This document shows positions 9,851-22,110 of a stretch of DNA of 64,000 nt, in pieces. The stretch is from the NCBI GenBank assembly GCA_003013855.2, contig PVNU02000949.1:938001-1002000 (forward strand), read 5' to 3'. Under the pieces are notes generated by a model that made no database searches, was not told the DNA's origin, and worked only from the letters and a program-made list of their open reading frames with translations. Position 1 is the stretch's first letter. Each line of letters opens with the position of its first letter. A program made the position numbers and the translations under genes. The DNA comes from Liriodendron chinense. Taxonomy: Eukaryota; Streptophyta; Magnoliopsida; Magnoliales; Magnoliaceae.

Positions 9851-10337
9851 TGACACATGCCGACCTCTTCTGTATGCTCCACCATGATGTAGGTCTTATA
9901 TCCAAACTGTCTGTCCATATGGAAACATTGTTTTAGGGCTTGATCCAAAAAGAGATGAATCCAAGGCTCAAGTGGACCACACCTCAGAAAGCAGTGAGGA
10001 TTGAATGTTTACCATTGAAAATTTATCTGGGCAGTAGAAGTTTTGGATAAATCTGATATTTGGTTTTCCCTTCATCCAAAGCTGTGTGATCTCATGGATA
10101 GGTTTAATGACAAATAAACGATCTGGTGGGCCCTAGGAAGGTTTCAACAGTAAGAAACATCGTCCCTGCTGCTTTCTGTGGTGTGGTCCACTTGAGCTTT
10201 GGAGTACCTAATTTTTGAATGATAACCTAAAAATGATCTCGCCAAATGAATGGACGGTGTGGCTATAACACAAACATTATAGTGGGGCCTACAAAAGTTG
10301 GTGAGGTCAACACACAGCGGAGGTCGGTGGTGTGTCA
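9851..10337. mobile_element. fold-back MITE-like element a
   Basis: Imperfect terminal inverted repeats of about 26 bp: TGACACATGCCGACCTCT on the left, complement of AGGTCGGTGGTGTGTCA on the right. The body is itself a large imperfect palindrome: one arm carries the CAAGTGGACCACACC motif and the other its inverse. No coding capacity. Confidence 0.6.
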
Positions 10338-10376
10338 CGCACGCCACGCACTCCGGACGCGGTTTGGCTGGACCCA

Positions 10377-10835
10377 AACACTAGCCAGCTACCTAGTGTC
10401 AAAGTTCTGTACGCCCCACCCATGATGTATGTGTTTTATCCATGCCGTCCATTCACTTTTCCCTTTCATTTTAGATCATGAGCCCAAATTGAAGCAGATC
10501 CAAATCTCAGGTGGACCACACCGCAGGAAACATTGGGAATTGAATGCTTACCGTTGAAAATTTCCTGAGGCCGTAGAAGTTTTGGATCAAGTTGATATTT
10601 GTGTTTTCCCATCATCCATATCTGTGACATCTTATCAACAGGTTATATGACAAATAAACATTACAGTAGGCTCTAGGAAGTTTTTCTGTGGTGTGGTCCA
10701 CCTGAGATTTGGATCTATCTAATTTTTTGGGTCATTCCTTGAAATGAGCTGGTAAAATGGATGGATGGCCCGGATCAAATACATTCATCATGGCGGAGCC
10801 CACAGAGATTTGACACTAGCTAGCTGGCTAGTGTT
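10377..10835. mobile_element. fold-back MITE-like element b
   Basis: Terminal inverted repeat AACACTAGCCAGCTACCTAG / complement of CTAGCTAGCTGGCTAGTGTT. The body is the same palindromic type as its neighbours (GATCCAAATCTCAGGTGGAC... and inverse). No open frame; no clear target duplication. Confidence 0.65.
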
Positions 10836-10867
10836 GGAGTAGCTAGTCAAACCGGGCGCGGATCAGG

Positions 10868-11347
10868 TGTTAGCCCGTAACAGCTTACGGGTATTACCCT
10901 GAGCGTCGGGCTCACCTTATCCACGCCGTCCATCCATTTTTATTCAGAAAAATTTAAGCAGATATAAATCTCAGGTGGACCACACCAAAAGAAACAGTGG
11001 TGATTGAGTGCCTCGCCATTAAACATTCTGAAGGGAAAAATCGTAAGGTTTTCATAATTTTTATTTTCCATCTGACCTGTTGATAATTTCAATAATACCT
11101 GGATGAAGGGAAAATGAAAATATCAGCTTGATACAAAACCTTTGTGTCCCACAAAAAGTTTTTAATGGACATTCATCACTGTTTCTAGAGGTGGGTCCAC
11201 CTGAGATTTGGATCTTCTTAAGATTTGGTATATTGTTCTAAAATGAGATGAAAAAGCAGATGGACTGTGTGGATATACAAAAGTTACATCAATGTGGGCC
11301 CCACAAAGTTAGGGTAACACCCACTAAGCTGTCACCCGGGTAACAGC
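10868..11347. mobile_element. fold-back MITE-like element c
   Basis: Terminal inverted repeats of about 35 bp: GTTAGCCCGTAACAGCTTAC on the left pairs with the AGGGTAACACCCACTAAGCTG...GGGTAACAGC end. The body matches the neighbouring elements although the termini are unrelated. Confidence 0.65.
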
Positions 11348-11357
11348 TAATCCGTCT

Positions 11358-11917
11358 ACGAAATCCGCTTACTTTCTCGGAACGCGGATTGCGTCCTACA
11401 CACGCTTGTCTCCTGCTCGGAACGGGCAGGGGCTCCGAGTGGCCACGCTGATCCACACCGTTCATCCATTTTTCCGTATCATTTAAGTATAAATTCTAAA
11501 AAATGAGACATACCCAAGACACAACTGGACCACACAATGGGTATTAAACTTTTACCGTTGAAAACTTTTTAGGGGCCAACAAAAAGTTTTGCATCGAGCT
11601 GATATTTATTTTTTCCCCTTCATCCATATCTATGTAACTTTATGGATAGATTGGATGGAAAATAAACATCACGGTGGGCCCTAGAAATTTCAACGGCGTG
11701 CATTATTATCACCGCTGCTTCTTATGGTGTGGTTGACTTGAAATTTGGATCTGTCTAAATTTTGGTATTATTAGTCAAAATTCCACTGAAAAATGGATGG
11801 ACGGTGTGGATAAAACCAAAACATCACGGTGGGCACTCGGAGCTCCTGCCCGTTCCGAGATGGAGACTAGCGGGTGTCGGACGCAATCCGCGTTTCTAGT
11901 AAGGAAGCGGATTTCGT
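11358..11917. mobile_element. fold-back MITE-like element d, long TIRs (~95 bp)
   Basis: Left end CGAAATCCGCTTACTTTCTC...ACGCGGATTGCGTCC pairs with the right end GGACGCAATCCGCGTTTCTA...AAGCGGATTTCG. The inverted repeats run about 95 bp, to GAACGGGCAGG. The body is again the shared palindromic type. Confidence 0.7.
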
Positions 11918-12429
11918 GGGCGGCTGGCTGGCCGCGGTTTTGGCTGCAAGCGGATTAGCTGTAGATGGGGCATAACTGAAAATATACACTAAGAAGATGT
12001 TTGAGAGAAATCCACCACGTCCATCCATTTTTATATCTCATTTTAAGACATGGTACCAAAAATAAGATGGATACAGAACTCAAATGGGCCACACAAGAGA
12101 GAAAACTTGGGAAAAAGTTTTCTACTGTTGAAATGTTCCTGGGCTCCATCTTGATGTTTATATTTCATCCAAACCGTTTATAAGTTCATTCTCACTTGGA
12201 TGAAGTGAAATCACAAAAGAAATTAGCATGATAAGATACTTTTGTGGCCATACAAATGTTTCAACGGTGGTCACTGAATCCCCAATGTTTAATCTCATGT
12301 GGCTAATCACGGTAGGTCCCCACATAAAATAAACTCATAAAATTGATAGACGGTATGGATTTCTCATAAACATCACGGTGGTCCCCACGTAGCATCAGGA
12401 ACTTCCCGCCAAATCCGCGTTCCTTTTAC
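11918..12429. repeat. diverged fold-back repeat upstream of F-box unit 1
   Basis: Another degraded body of the fold-back type (CCACGTCCATCC...GATAGACGG pair). A second occurrence of 'AAATCCGCGTTCC' near 12410 hints at a broken type-d terminus. Nothing coding. Confidence 0.4.
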
Positions 12430-12797
12430 TCAATAGTGCCTGCGTATCTACCATAATGCTCCACCAGAGTATTAAAGGTTTTCTCTTGAGCGTTTCTCTA
12501 CTTTATTTATTTTTTTCATCAGTACCCCTGTTCTCAGCGATTTTAGGGATTTTCCTCTCTTCCTCCTCCCCGTTGCGACGACCCCATGGCCATGAACTCG
12601 GGGTTGCATCAGGGCCGTTGATCTCCACAGCGTGATTGAATCAGGTTTTGGTAAGCATTCGATTTCTTCTTCTTCTTTCATCTTCCTTTACAAATCAATC
12701 TGATTGAGCGGATTTTCGTAGCACTGGATCCTCAAAACCCTACCTCCAACTAGTTCAATCCACATCGTCTAAGTAGGGAGAAAGTAAGAGGAATTAA
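12430..12797 (+). other. 5' region and 5'-UTR intron of F-box unit 1
   Basis: It begins AATAGTGCCTGCGTATC, the segment shared by the upstream regions of units 5-7. A probable 5'-UTR intron lies at 12651-12721 (TTTTG|GTAAGC ... TTTCGTAG|CACTGG). The same donor and acceptor recur at 17455-17518 and 34636-34711, so the intron is ancestral. Confidence 0.6.
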
Positions 12798-15162
12798 ATG
12801 GAGAATACTTCCTTTGGATTGAGTAGGCATCAGCTTCAGAAGAAGACGAAATCCATGGAAAAAACCAATGACAGAATCAGCGAACTACCCGACGCTGTCC
12901 TTCATTACATCCTTTCCTTAATGCCGTTGAAATTCATAGTAAGAACAAGCATTCTATCAAGGAGATGGAGAAACTTGTGGAAACCCATCTGGGCTTATTC
13001 CACTGCTCTGGACTTTGGTGCCTGAATTCACGACTGGCCAAACCCGCGAAGCATTTGTGTCTACTGTCAGCCGATATCTACAACTCCACAAAGGCAAGGA
13101 GATCCATATGCTTCGGCTCTCGTTCATTCCATGCAATCTGCCAGATGCTGAGAAATGGGTTGAATTCGTAGTAGCAAAACGAGTTAAGGAGCTTCATATC
13201 GACTTCGGTCAGACTATATATTTTATTGCATGCAAACCTGTGCCTTATGAGTTGCTTAACTCCATCTTTAATTGTGATTCTATAAGCCATTTAAATTTGA
13301 GTCGTTGTGATTTCTACTTGCCATTGAATTTCGAAGGTTACTCCTACCTCAAAAAGCTCCACCTGAGTTTTGTTAGAGTTACAGATGCCCTGTTTGAAAG
13401 CATGCTTTCAAATTGCCCGCTTTTGGAGGAATTGAGTTTAAGGGATTGTCGTGGTCTGACTCATGTCAAGGTTTCCTCTCCGGATCTGCCACTTAAGATC
13501 TTGACAGTGGTCGACTGTTGGGATGCCTCTGAGATTGAGATTTTTGCTCCAAACCTCCGGTCATTCCGTTTCTATGGTAATTTTATTCATATGTCTTTCA
13601 AGAACATTTCGAGCTTGGTGGATGTCCTTGTGAATGGTATATGTAGGACGGTTTACGAACATGACTTTCCATGGATTACAGTTCTGCGCCGTCTTGAACA
13701 TGTCAAGATTCTGACATTGTGTAATGTCTCACTTGAGGTATATGCTCATTCCTACTCTTCTATGAAATTCTTAACGGCTTTGGTTTGTGCCACAGAAACA
13801 TCTTCAAGCATTCTTAAGATATTGATCCGCATTAGGTGGGCCCCACCTTGTAGATGTCCTGACTGACAACCAGTCCGTTCGACCGTCAGTCGGGCTTCAA
13901 ATGTATGAAACATTGCACCGTTCCAAAAAAAAAAAAAAAAAGAAAAAGAAAAAGAAAAAAGAAAAGAAAAGAAAAATGCTAATGAGTGGACCGGCCTGAA
14001 ATTTTTGGCCAGGTCATCTACATAGTGGGACCCACCTGATGTATGGTGCTCAGAGGTGTGTTAGGCATGGCATAACTCTTTAATAATGGGACTTTTATGT
14101 TACTAAAGTCTTTTCTTTTGATCTGCACAGCATGTAAAGAAATATAGAGCTGCAGATTTGCCTGTTACATTCCACAATTTGCAAGAATTGCAGCTATTGA
14201 TGAATTGGTATGCTGGTGCATCTCTGGCCAGCACATATCGCTTCTTCCAAAACTGTCCGTGTCCATGTCTAGAGAAGCTTTTCATTGAAGTAGGTCTACA
14301 TATGCTCTCACTGTAATTTCAGTTCCCATTTTATTTCTTTGAAGAGTTTCAGCTGACAGTCCTGGTAAAAAATCAGGCTAATCAAGTCATCAGGTGGGCC
14401 ACAAATGTATATTGTCCTTTGTTTTTGTACACGTGTGCCTGGTCATCTGCACACTTGTGGTGTTGGTACAATGGCCATGAATGCCAAATATACTATGGTA
14501 GCAGTCATGAGTTACTTGGGACATAATTTATTCTCAATTGTCATCAAGCGCAAAAACAGATTGTTTATGCTATAAAATGGGTCCGTGGGGACCCATGGAT
14601 ACCACCCAAAAACAACATGGTAAGGATCATGGAAAAATCCAATTGACAATTAGTGATTAGTAGTACTGCAACACCAATCACCTCCTTAGGGCTTCAATTT
14701 CATCAAAGCATCATGGGGCCCACCTGATGCACGGCCAGGATGTGCTTTTCAGTTTAGCAAATCTTATTTTGAATACTCTATTGTCTCATAGCCTGCTTAT
14801 TTATGCTCCCTGTTGTCAATGCGAACTTGAAGCTTCCATCTGCAGCCAAGGACCCCTCTCAGAGAGACTACCAGTTAGAGATTGTGTTTGATCATCTGAA
14901 GGTGATAAAAATGAATGGTTTTAGAGGGCTCAAGGATGAAATGCAGTTGGTGAAATTTTTCCTTGAGAAGGCTATTGTACTGGAGTCTTTGGTTTTGGTA
15001 GCTTCTCAGGACTGCAACACACCGATGAGTCTTCTTCGCAAGCGGCTATTGATCTTAGCAAAGGCATCATCATCTGATGCTCAGATATTAATATGTGAAT
15101 ATTCGGATGACGATGGTGCTTTAGCCCCAACGCATACTGAAGTTTACCAACGTAAGGGGTAG
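12798..15162 (+). pseudogene. F-box/LRR/FBD gene, unit 1, single frameshift
   Basis: Three coding exons: 12798-13737, 14131-14289 and 14833-15162, with phase-0 junctions (TTGAG|GTATAT, TGCACAG|CATG, TTGAA|GTAGGT, TTGAAG|CTTCC). Exon 1 has the F-box (NDRISELPDAVLHYILSL, then RTSILSRRWRNLWK) and LRR-like segments. Exon 2 ends in CPCPCLEKLFIE. Exon 3 carries the FBD domain (IVFDHLKVIKMNGF, then EMQLVKFFLEKAIVLESLVL). Against the intact paralog there is one extra base near 13016-13024 that gives TGA after LDFGA. Everything downstream is open. Either a young pseudogene or one sequencing error; such proteins are SCF substrate adaptors. It could start at 12798 or at the conserved MEKTND at 12855. 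Confidence 0.85.
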
Positions 15163-16440
15163 CTTTGTCGCTAATGGAGCATATTTTCTTCAAGTATGGT
15201 CTGTAAGTTTGGGTTTGGTGATTCTATGCATTTCTATACAAATGCTTTGCATTTGTTCACATTCCAGTCAATAGACTTCCATGGTTTGTGATGTAAACCA
15301 TTCTTCTGTTGCATAACATGTGGATGGACCTCCTGCCGAAGAGATTTTTGGTGCATGGCCCACTCGCAGCAAGGACACAGCAGAACAATGGTCTGGATTA
15401 CTAAACTGTGGGTACCCTTCTGAGGAATGAAAATCAAGTATCTTGTACAAAGCCATGTATTTTGGATCATGTAATTCCTCTGTTTCTAAATTCTGGCTCA
15501 TGTACTTTGTTTGTAAGCTCTGTTTGCACACACCAATCAGTCCAAGATCTCTTACCTTTGCAGTTTTTGTGATGTGGTCCATTCATGGGTGGTCACTCGA
15601 TGGATGGTCGCATGTCATCCTGGTGCTTATGATGTGGAATGCCATTGATGATTATAAGCCTTGCAGCTTGGCAACTTTGATGGTAATGCAGATTAAGACA
15701 CAGTTCGACCCCAATGACAGGGTGTATATGGCAATTCACTTCTATATTGAGTGGGGCTCACCCAACTGCTTGGATAAATATTTTTCTTTCATCTTCATCC
15801 TGATGAGATCATATCATGAGTGGGTTGGATGGCATATAAACATCATGGTGGGTCCCAGGAAGGTTTCAATGGTGAGCATTCTTGTTCCAACATTTCCCTT
15901 TGGTGTGGCCCACTTGACTTTTAGACCATGCCCAATTTTTATGCTGAGCTTGAATATAACCTGGGGTGGCTGATGGACTGATTGGATGTCACATAGCAGT
16001 CCTGGTGGGCCCCACATCTTTTTCAAGCCCCACATAGTGCTTATTATTTCATCCGCATAAACATGCAGGTTGTTTTAGTCATTAAAGGTCTCATCACTGG
16101 ATTCCAAATTGCTTCGTCTGTGCTTATATAACAGCCTTTTGCCAGCATTATGCCCAATCTACACACCTGAGTACATGCCAATGTCATTTATGTGCAGGAT
16201 CCAAAAATTCAGGCATATTGATTCATCAGGTGGACCACACTACAAAACAAATGGACGGCTGAGGGCCAAAAGAAAAAAAAAAAAAATGCTTTAGCCACTT
16301 AATTGTTTCCTACAGTGGCCTGCCTAATGAGTAGACCAACCTGAATTTTGGGCTATAACATCTGAGTGTGGCCTACTTAATGGACTACTCAGATCATGTA
16401 CAGGCATACTATGTTGGTATAGTTTATGGTAGTTTGGGAG
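15163..16440 (+). other. 3' flank of F-box unit 1 (no gene)
   Basis: Sequence shared by all units: 'TTTGTGATGTGGTCCATTCA', then a fold-back-derived stretch (15780-16020), then the run-in to the LHCB3-like copy. Homologous blocks lie downstream of units 2, 3, 5, 6 and 7. No coding signal was seen. Confidence 0.6.
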
Positions 16441-16750
16441 AACAAAATTTAGATAGGAGGATGTAAGTGGAGATGCCCCAAATCCTTTAAAGCCCTCCTA
16501 TTGGTCCAAAAGAAAGCCCACCAGCTCTTAATCCTCACCACCCATTTTCTCACTCCTTCCTGTATACATTCCTTTCAATTACTTTTCCTACTTCAATACT
16601 GCAATTCCACTACCTTAGATGCACACCTCCAATGCAAGCAAAATATCCAATCTCATCCAAAGTTTGACGGTGGAGATGGCAGCTGCCCTAGCGGCAGCAT
16701 CCATCAACCATAATCATTCTTGGGCCAAAACAACTGAGTAAGTAAATGCT
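16441..16750 (+). pseudogene. LHCB3-like 5' fragment 1 (promoter, leader, transit-peptide start)
   Basis: Homologous to 24600-25012 and 48018-48367. The ATG at 16676 opens MAAALAAASINHNHSWAKTT, a plausible chloroplast transit-peptide start, then stops at 16739. The mature-protein start found in the sister copies is missing because homology ends near 16770. Upstream are an inverted CCAAT (CTATTGGTCC) and a short pyrimidine-rich leader. Assignment to LHCB3 rests on the longer sister copies. Confidence 0.5.
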
Positions 16751-16780
16751 AGTCCTATCATTTAAAATTAGTTATGTAGG

Positions 16781-17335
16781 AGAAATGCTCACGCTTGAAA
16801 TGTGAGGCCACTTTGGTGTTTGTATGAAATCTCGCCCGTTCAATAATAATGGCTGTTTGCGAGGTTGGCTTTGTAAAATCCATGGGCCACAACATGGTGT
16901 ATGCTTTTGATCCACACCATCCATCAATTTTATTAGCTCATTTTAGGGCATTATACCAAAAAATAAAGGCAGATTTTATGCTCAAGTGGGCCACACCACA
17001 TGAAACAAGGTGGATGACAATGTCCACCTGATGTTGGATTTCTGTTGTAGTATGTGGTGTGGTCCACATGAGCTTTGTATTTGCTTTGTACATGTCCGTA
17101 CGAAGGGAAGACACAAATATAAGCTTGATCGAAAACTTGTGTGGGCCCCAAGAAGATTTTAATGGTAAGTGTTCAACCGCCACTGTTTTCTTGGGTCCAC
17201 TTTGAGATTTAGATCTGCCTCATTCTTTGGGTCATGCCTTAAAATAATATCTCCGAATGGATGGACGGCGTGTGATGCAAACCACGTAACTTGTGAAAAA
17301 TCGCTACTGACGCTGTCAGTAGCTAAACCGCGTCC
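16781..17335. mobile_element. MITE remnant (GAGAAATGCTCA type) with nested fold-back body
   Basis: It starts with GAGAAATGCTCA, the terminus of the family seen intact at 42724-43015. From about 16848 it continues into a palindromic body (CCACACCATCCATC ... GGATGGACGG). The right end is not clear. No coding. Confidence 0.45.
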
Positions 17336-17577
17336 GCCTACGTATCGGCGATGATGCTCAACCAGAGTACTGAAAGTTCTCGATTTGGGGCTTTTCTCTC
17401 GTCTCTTCTTCTCGCTCCTTGCGATCCCATAATCCACGATTGAATCAGGTTTTGGTGAGCATTCGATTTCGACAGCTTCTTCCTTTACAAATCAATCTGA
17501 TTAATCGGGTTTTCTTAGCACTGGATCTTCAAACCCCGCCTCCAATTGGACCGAACTAGTTTGAGAAGAAGAAAGCG
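17336..17577 (+). other. 5' region and 5'-UTR intron of F-box unit 2
   Basis: Shares CGTATCGGCGATGATGCTC...CCAGAGTACTGAAAG with the other units. Probable 5'-UTR intron 17455-17518 (TTTTG|GTGAGC ... TTTTCTTAG|CACTGG). Confidence 0.55.
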
Positions 17578-18560
17578 ATGGAGAAAACCAATGACAGAAT
17601 CAGCGAACTACCCAATGATGTCCTTCATTACATCCTTTCGTTGATGCCGATGAAATTCATCGTAAGAACAAGCATCCTGTCAAGGAGATGGAGAAACTTA
17701 TGGAAACCCATTTGAGATGTTTCGGCTCCCATACATTCCATGCAATCTGTCAGATGCTGAGATATGGGTCGAATTCGCAGTAGCAAAAGGAGTTAAGGAT
17801 CTTCATTTCGACTTCTGTGACACTTTTGAGGGAAGTAATCTTTGTAAATTGCCTAGATCCCTCTTTAGTTGTGATTCTATAACTCATTTAAACTTGAGTT
17901 GATGTGATTTCAGCCCGCCTTTGAATTTCAAAGGTTGGCCCTACCTCAAAACGCTCCACTTAAGCGATGTGACAGTTACAGATGCCCTGTTAGAAAGCAT
18001 GCTTTCAAATTGCCCCCTTCTGGAGGAATTGATTTTAAGGTTTTGTTGTGATCTGACTCATATCAAGATTTCGGCTCCGGATCTGCCACTGAAGAGCTTG
18101 GTAGTGCTTCACTGTTTGGATGCTGATGAGATTGAGATTTTTGCCCCGAACCGTCCGATCATTCCGTTTCTATGGTGAATTATTGCTATGTATTTCAATA
18201 ACATTTCGAGTTTGGTGGATGCCTATGTTGAAGGTATGTGTAGGGCGGATTACGATCTTGATTATGACTGGATGACTGTTTTGCGCCATCTTGAACATGT
18301 TAAGATTCTGACGTTGTGCAGTGGCTCAGCTTGAGGTATATGTTCACTCCTACTCTTCTATAAAAAATTTAACAGTTTTGATTTGTGCTTTACTAGGATT
18401 CGTAGGTTATTGATCCACACCAGGTGGGCCCCACCTTGTAGATGGCCTGGCCTGAAAATCAGTAGGTTGGCCTGTAAGTTGGGCTTCAAATGTATGAAAG
18501 TTGGAGCAGTTCAAAAAATTAAAAAATAACAAATAAAAGAGGAAATGAAAACCAATAAAA

Positions 18561-18592
<32 letters not shown>

Positions 18593-19735
18593 GGAGAACA
18601 ATGCTAATGAGGGGAAAAGCCTGAAATTTTTGGCCAGGTCATCTACACAGTGGGACCTCCCTGATGCATGGTGTCCAGAGGTGTGTGTTAGGCATGGCAC
18701 GATAATAATGTGACTTTTATGTTACTAAAGTCTTTCTTTTGATCTGCACAGTATGTAGGTTTAGTAGAGGAATATACACCCGAAGATTTGCCTGTTACAT
18801 TCCACAATTTGCAAGAATTGCAGCTAGTGATGGAGTGGTCTGATCGTAGCTATCTGGCCTGCACCTGTAGCTTCTTCAAAAACTGTCCATGTCCTTGTCT
18901 AGAGAAGCTTTTCATTCAAGTAGGTCTTCATATGCTACCACTGTAAATTCAGTTCCCATTTAATTTCTTTGAAGAGTTACAGCTAACATCCTAGCCATAA
19001 TGAGATGGGCTTTACTTATAGATGGACCTGGTGTAAAAATCAGGCCAAACGATTCATCAGGTGGGCCACAAATGTACATTGTTTATTCTTTCTTAGTTGT
19101 CATCAAGGGAAAAACAATGGTGGAAAAACCCAATTGACAATTAGTGGTTGGCAGTCCTGCAACAGCAATCACCTCTTCATGGCTTCAATTTCATCCAAGC
19201 ATCATGGGGCACACCAAATGCATTGCCAGGCTGTGCTTTTCAGTTTAGCAAATCTCATGTTGAATACTATCTTCTCTCAGAGCTTCTTATTTATTCTTTC
19301 TTTGCTTTCTATGCGAATTTGAAGCTTTCGGCCACTGAGGACCCCATTGACAGTGACTACCAGTTTGAGCGACTGCTGGCAGAGGACACTTCGGAGATTG
19401 TGTTTGATCATCTGAAGGTGATAAAAATGAATGGCTTTACAGGGCTCAAGGATGAAATGCAGTTGGTGAAATTTTTCCTAGAGAAGGCTATTGTACTAGA
19501 GTCTTTGGTTTTGGTGGCTCCTCAGAAAGGTGTTTGCGACGTGAAGGAGGAGTCTGCATTGGAGTGTAAATCTGACCATGCATCATTGTCTAAATCCGTC
19601 GACACTGCCATTGGATCTTCTTTGTGAGCAGCTATTGATCTTAACAAAGGCATCATCATCAGATGTTCGGATATTAATATGTGAATATTCAGACGACAAT
19701 GGTGCTTTACTCCCCACACATACTGGAGATTACTG
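17578..19735 (+). pseudogene. F-box/LRR/FBD pseudogene, unit 2
   Basis: The ATG at 17578 opens a good F-box (NDRISELPNDVLHYILSLMP). After KPI, about 130 bp present in the other copies are missing (near 17713). Further stops and shifts follow, for example TGA for Cys in the LNLS-CDF segment near 17899 and a shift in the exon 1 end (17578-18335). Exon 2 (18752-18919) is open (EEYTPEDLPVTFHNLQEL). Exon 3 starts at 19325 and keeps the FBD core to VLVAPQKG, then shifts before the terminal ILICEYSDDNGAL part. Clearly a pseudogene. Confidence 0.85.
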
Positions 19736-20935
19736 GTAAGGGTAGCTTTGTGGCCAAGAGTACATTTTCTTAGTTTGGTCTGTGAGTTGGGGTTTGGTGA
19801 TTCTATATGAATGCTTAGCATTTTATCTCACGATCCCAGCAATCCAAGCAGTCAGGACTATTCCACACAGATTCGGTTTGTAATGTAGACCATTGTTGTG
19901 TTGCATAATCCTGTGTGTAGACTGTCTAAAAAATTGTCCTGAATACTCTGGTGGTAGAGATTTTTGGCTCATGGCCCACTCACAGCAGGACACAACAGAA
20001 CAATGATCTGGATTACCGAACCATTGGTCCCCTCTCAGAAATGAAAGCCTAAGTTTATTATACAAAGCCCTGTATTTTGGATCCTGCAATTCCTCTGTGT
20101 CGAAATCCTGGATGCCGTACTCTTCTTTATTTGGGAAGCTCTGTTTACATACCACCAATCAATCTGAGGATATCTGATCTTTGGATAAATATATATTTTT
20201 CACCTTCATCCTGATGAGATCATATTATGAATGGGTCGGATGGCATATTGACATCTTGGTGGGTCCCAAGAAGGTTTCAATTGTGAGCATTCCTGTTCCT
20301 ACCTTTTCTGTTGATGCGGCCCACATGAGTTTTGGATCTGCCTAATTTTTATGCTAATTCTTGAACGTGACCTGTGGTAACTGATGGACGGAGTGGATGT
20401 CACATAGAGATCCTGGTGGGCCCCCAGATTTTTTAAGCCCCCATGTGCTTATTATTTGAGCCTCATAAAAAATGCTAGGGAGTTTTAGTTATGTAAAGGT
20501 CCCACCACTTGATTGTCAACTGCTCGGGCTGCACTTATTTAACAGCCTTTTGCCAGAATCATCCCATCTGCAACCATAGTACATTCCAATGTCACGCATG
20601 TTCCCACTGTGCAAACTTCTTTGGCCAAAAATTGGGAACTTGCTTGAGCTGAAAATTCAGGTTGATTCATTCATCATGCAGGACAACAATACAAAACATA
20701 TGGATGGTGAAAAAAAAAAGAAAGAAAAAAAAAGAACTTTCTGTAGCTACCCATTTGTTTCCTACACTATGGCCCACCTAATGAGTAGACTGGCCTGAGT
20801 TTTGGGCCATTGCATCTTTGGAGTGTGGCCTACTTAATGAAATGCTCAGATCTTGCACAAGCGTGCTCTATAGCACACGAGAATAGCAAAACTCTCATAG
20901 TCTATAGTAGGTCGGGAGTGAAAATGTAGTTAGAA
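19736..20935 (+). other. 3' flank of F-box unit 2 (no gene)
   Basis: Close paralog of 46426-47600 (3' flank of unit 7). Includes the TGGTGGGTCCCAAGAAGG repeat-derived stretch. Nothing coding seen. Confidence 0.55.
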
Positions 20936-20969
20936 TGATAAGAGTGGAGATATCCTAAATCCTTTAACC

Positions 20970-21334
20970 TGTTTGTTTCATTAATTACCACAACAATGTA
21001 AAGGAAATGTGCAATGATTATAAATTACCTTACTTGATTACAAATTACTCTACCTATCTCTTGACAACATCTACAATTGACCGCTTATTACTGTATATGG
21101 TATATTGGCGGTAAAATTGCAATGACGATATTTTTACATTAATGTCAAACATCACCAAAATATATTGATGTTGCTATTTGCATTTGAGATTTTCATGGTA
21201 ATGCCATGAAGAAGTGCAATGATCACAAATTCCTTCACATTTGACTAATGATTCCTATATTTGGTTTGGCGGTGAGAAAATCGTAATAATATCACTTTTT
21301 CTTTCATTCATTGGGGTAATTGGTGAAACAAACA
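20970..21334. mobile_element. MITE in the LHCB3-like promoter copy 2
   Basis: Terminal inverted repeat TGTTTGTTTCATTAATTAC / GTAATTGGTGAAACAAACA, body 365 bp and non-coding. The same element sits at the same place in copy 4 (47652-48017) but is absent from copies 1 and 3. It therefore inserted before the duplication joining units 2 and 7. Confidence 0.65.
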
Positions 21335-21695
21335 AGCCCTGAAGCTGTTCCATAGGTCCAGAAGAAGCCCAACAATCTCCACCACAACTTACATCTAACC
21401 CACCACCCATTTTCTCCACTCCTTCCTAAATACATTCCTTTCAATTCCTTTACATACTTCCATACTACAATTCCACCACCTTAGATACATACCTCCAAGA
21501 CAAAAGCAAAAGATCCAATTTTACCCAAGTTCTCAGGGGAATTGACAGTGGAGATGGTGGTGATGCTTAACGGCAGCGTCTGTTAAGTCAAGCACCATCC
21601 GTACATCATTTTTGGGCAAAAAACAGCGGGTGCAAATGCCAATCCTCTTCACGATGTTCTCTATGGAGATTGGCAAATAAACCATGGTAAGCGCC
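21335..21695 (+). pseudogene. LHCB3-like 5' fragment 2 (exon 1)
   Basis: Leader with CCACCACCCATTTTCTCC, then ATG near 21554, a shift, and GCAAATGCCAATCCTCTTCA (ANANPLH). It ends CAAATAAACCATG|GTAAGC, the exon 1 donor. The Lhcb3 family reads NPLRDVVS..KYTM|GNDLWYG at this junction. The frame is broken by TAA after the first dozen codons and by an indel before the donor. An I-box-like GATAAG lies at about 20938, upstream of the MITE. Confidence 0.55.
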
Positions 21696-22110
21696 GATTT
21701 AAAACTTGTATACGTAATACATATGTATGTATTTACAACAGTCTATATGTATGTATATGGTGAATATATGTAGTTTTCAACAGTTATGCCTAATGGTATG
21801 TACGCAATATCATGTCTGTCTCTGATGCTTTGATGGGGTGTGCCTTTAATGTTCATTCCAGAAATTTCAATATCACCTGGCATGTTTGGGTACCACTTAA
21901 AAATGAGTTTTATCTCATTCTAGCTGCTAGTAATCATTTAATAGGATGTGTTTGGTTGCACTCTATAATATTTCATGATTAATCAAACTAATTTGGTATG
22001 AATTTTTATAAAATTTTTCATCCTTGTCAGCTTAGCAAATCTCATTTTGAATACTCTCTTTTCTCAGAGCTGCTTATATACTGTTCTTTGTTTTCGATGT
22101 GAATTTGAAG
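21696..22110 (+). other. LHCB3-like intron 1 remnant fused to F-box intron 2
   Basis: Up to about 22020 the sequence matches the intron after LHCB3-like exon 1 in copy 4 (TTACAACAGTCTATATGTAT, GTGTTTGGTTGCACT). From about 22025 (CAGCTTAGCAAATCTCATTTTG) it is F-box intron 2. This is a recombination junction. Confidence 0.6.

Noticed and set aside
13836..13866. Exon 1 end at CATTAG|GTGGGC (unit 1) or CATCAG|GTGAGC (unit 6)
   Set aside because: It leaves phase 2 while exon 2 (YVGLAEEY...) needs phase 0; TTGAG|GTATAT upstream fits in all copies.
18536..18600. (GAA)n-rich stretch as a regulatory element
   Set aside because: Low-complexity tract in intron 1 at the place where other units have poly-A; no conserved function visible.
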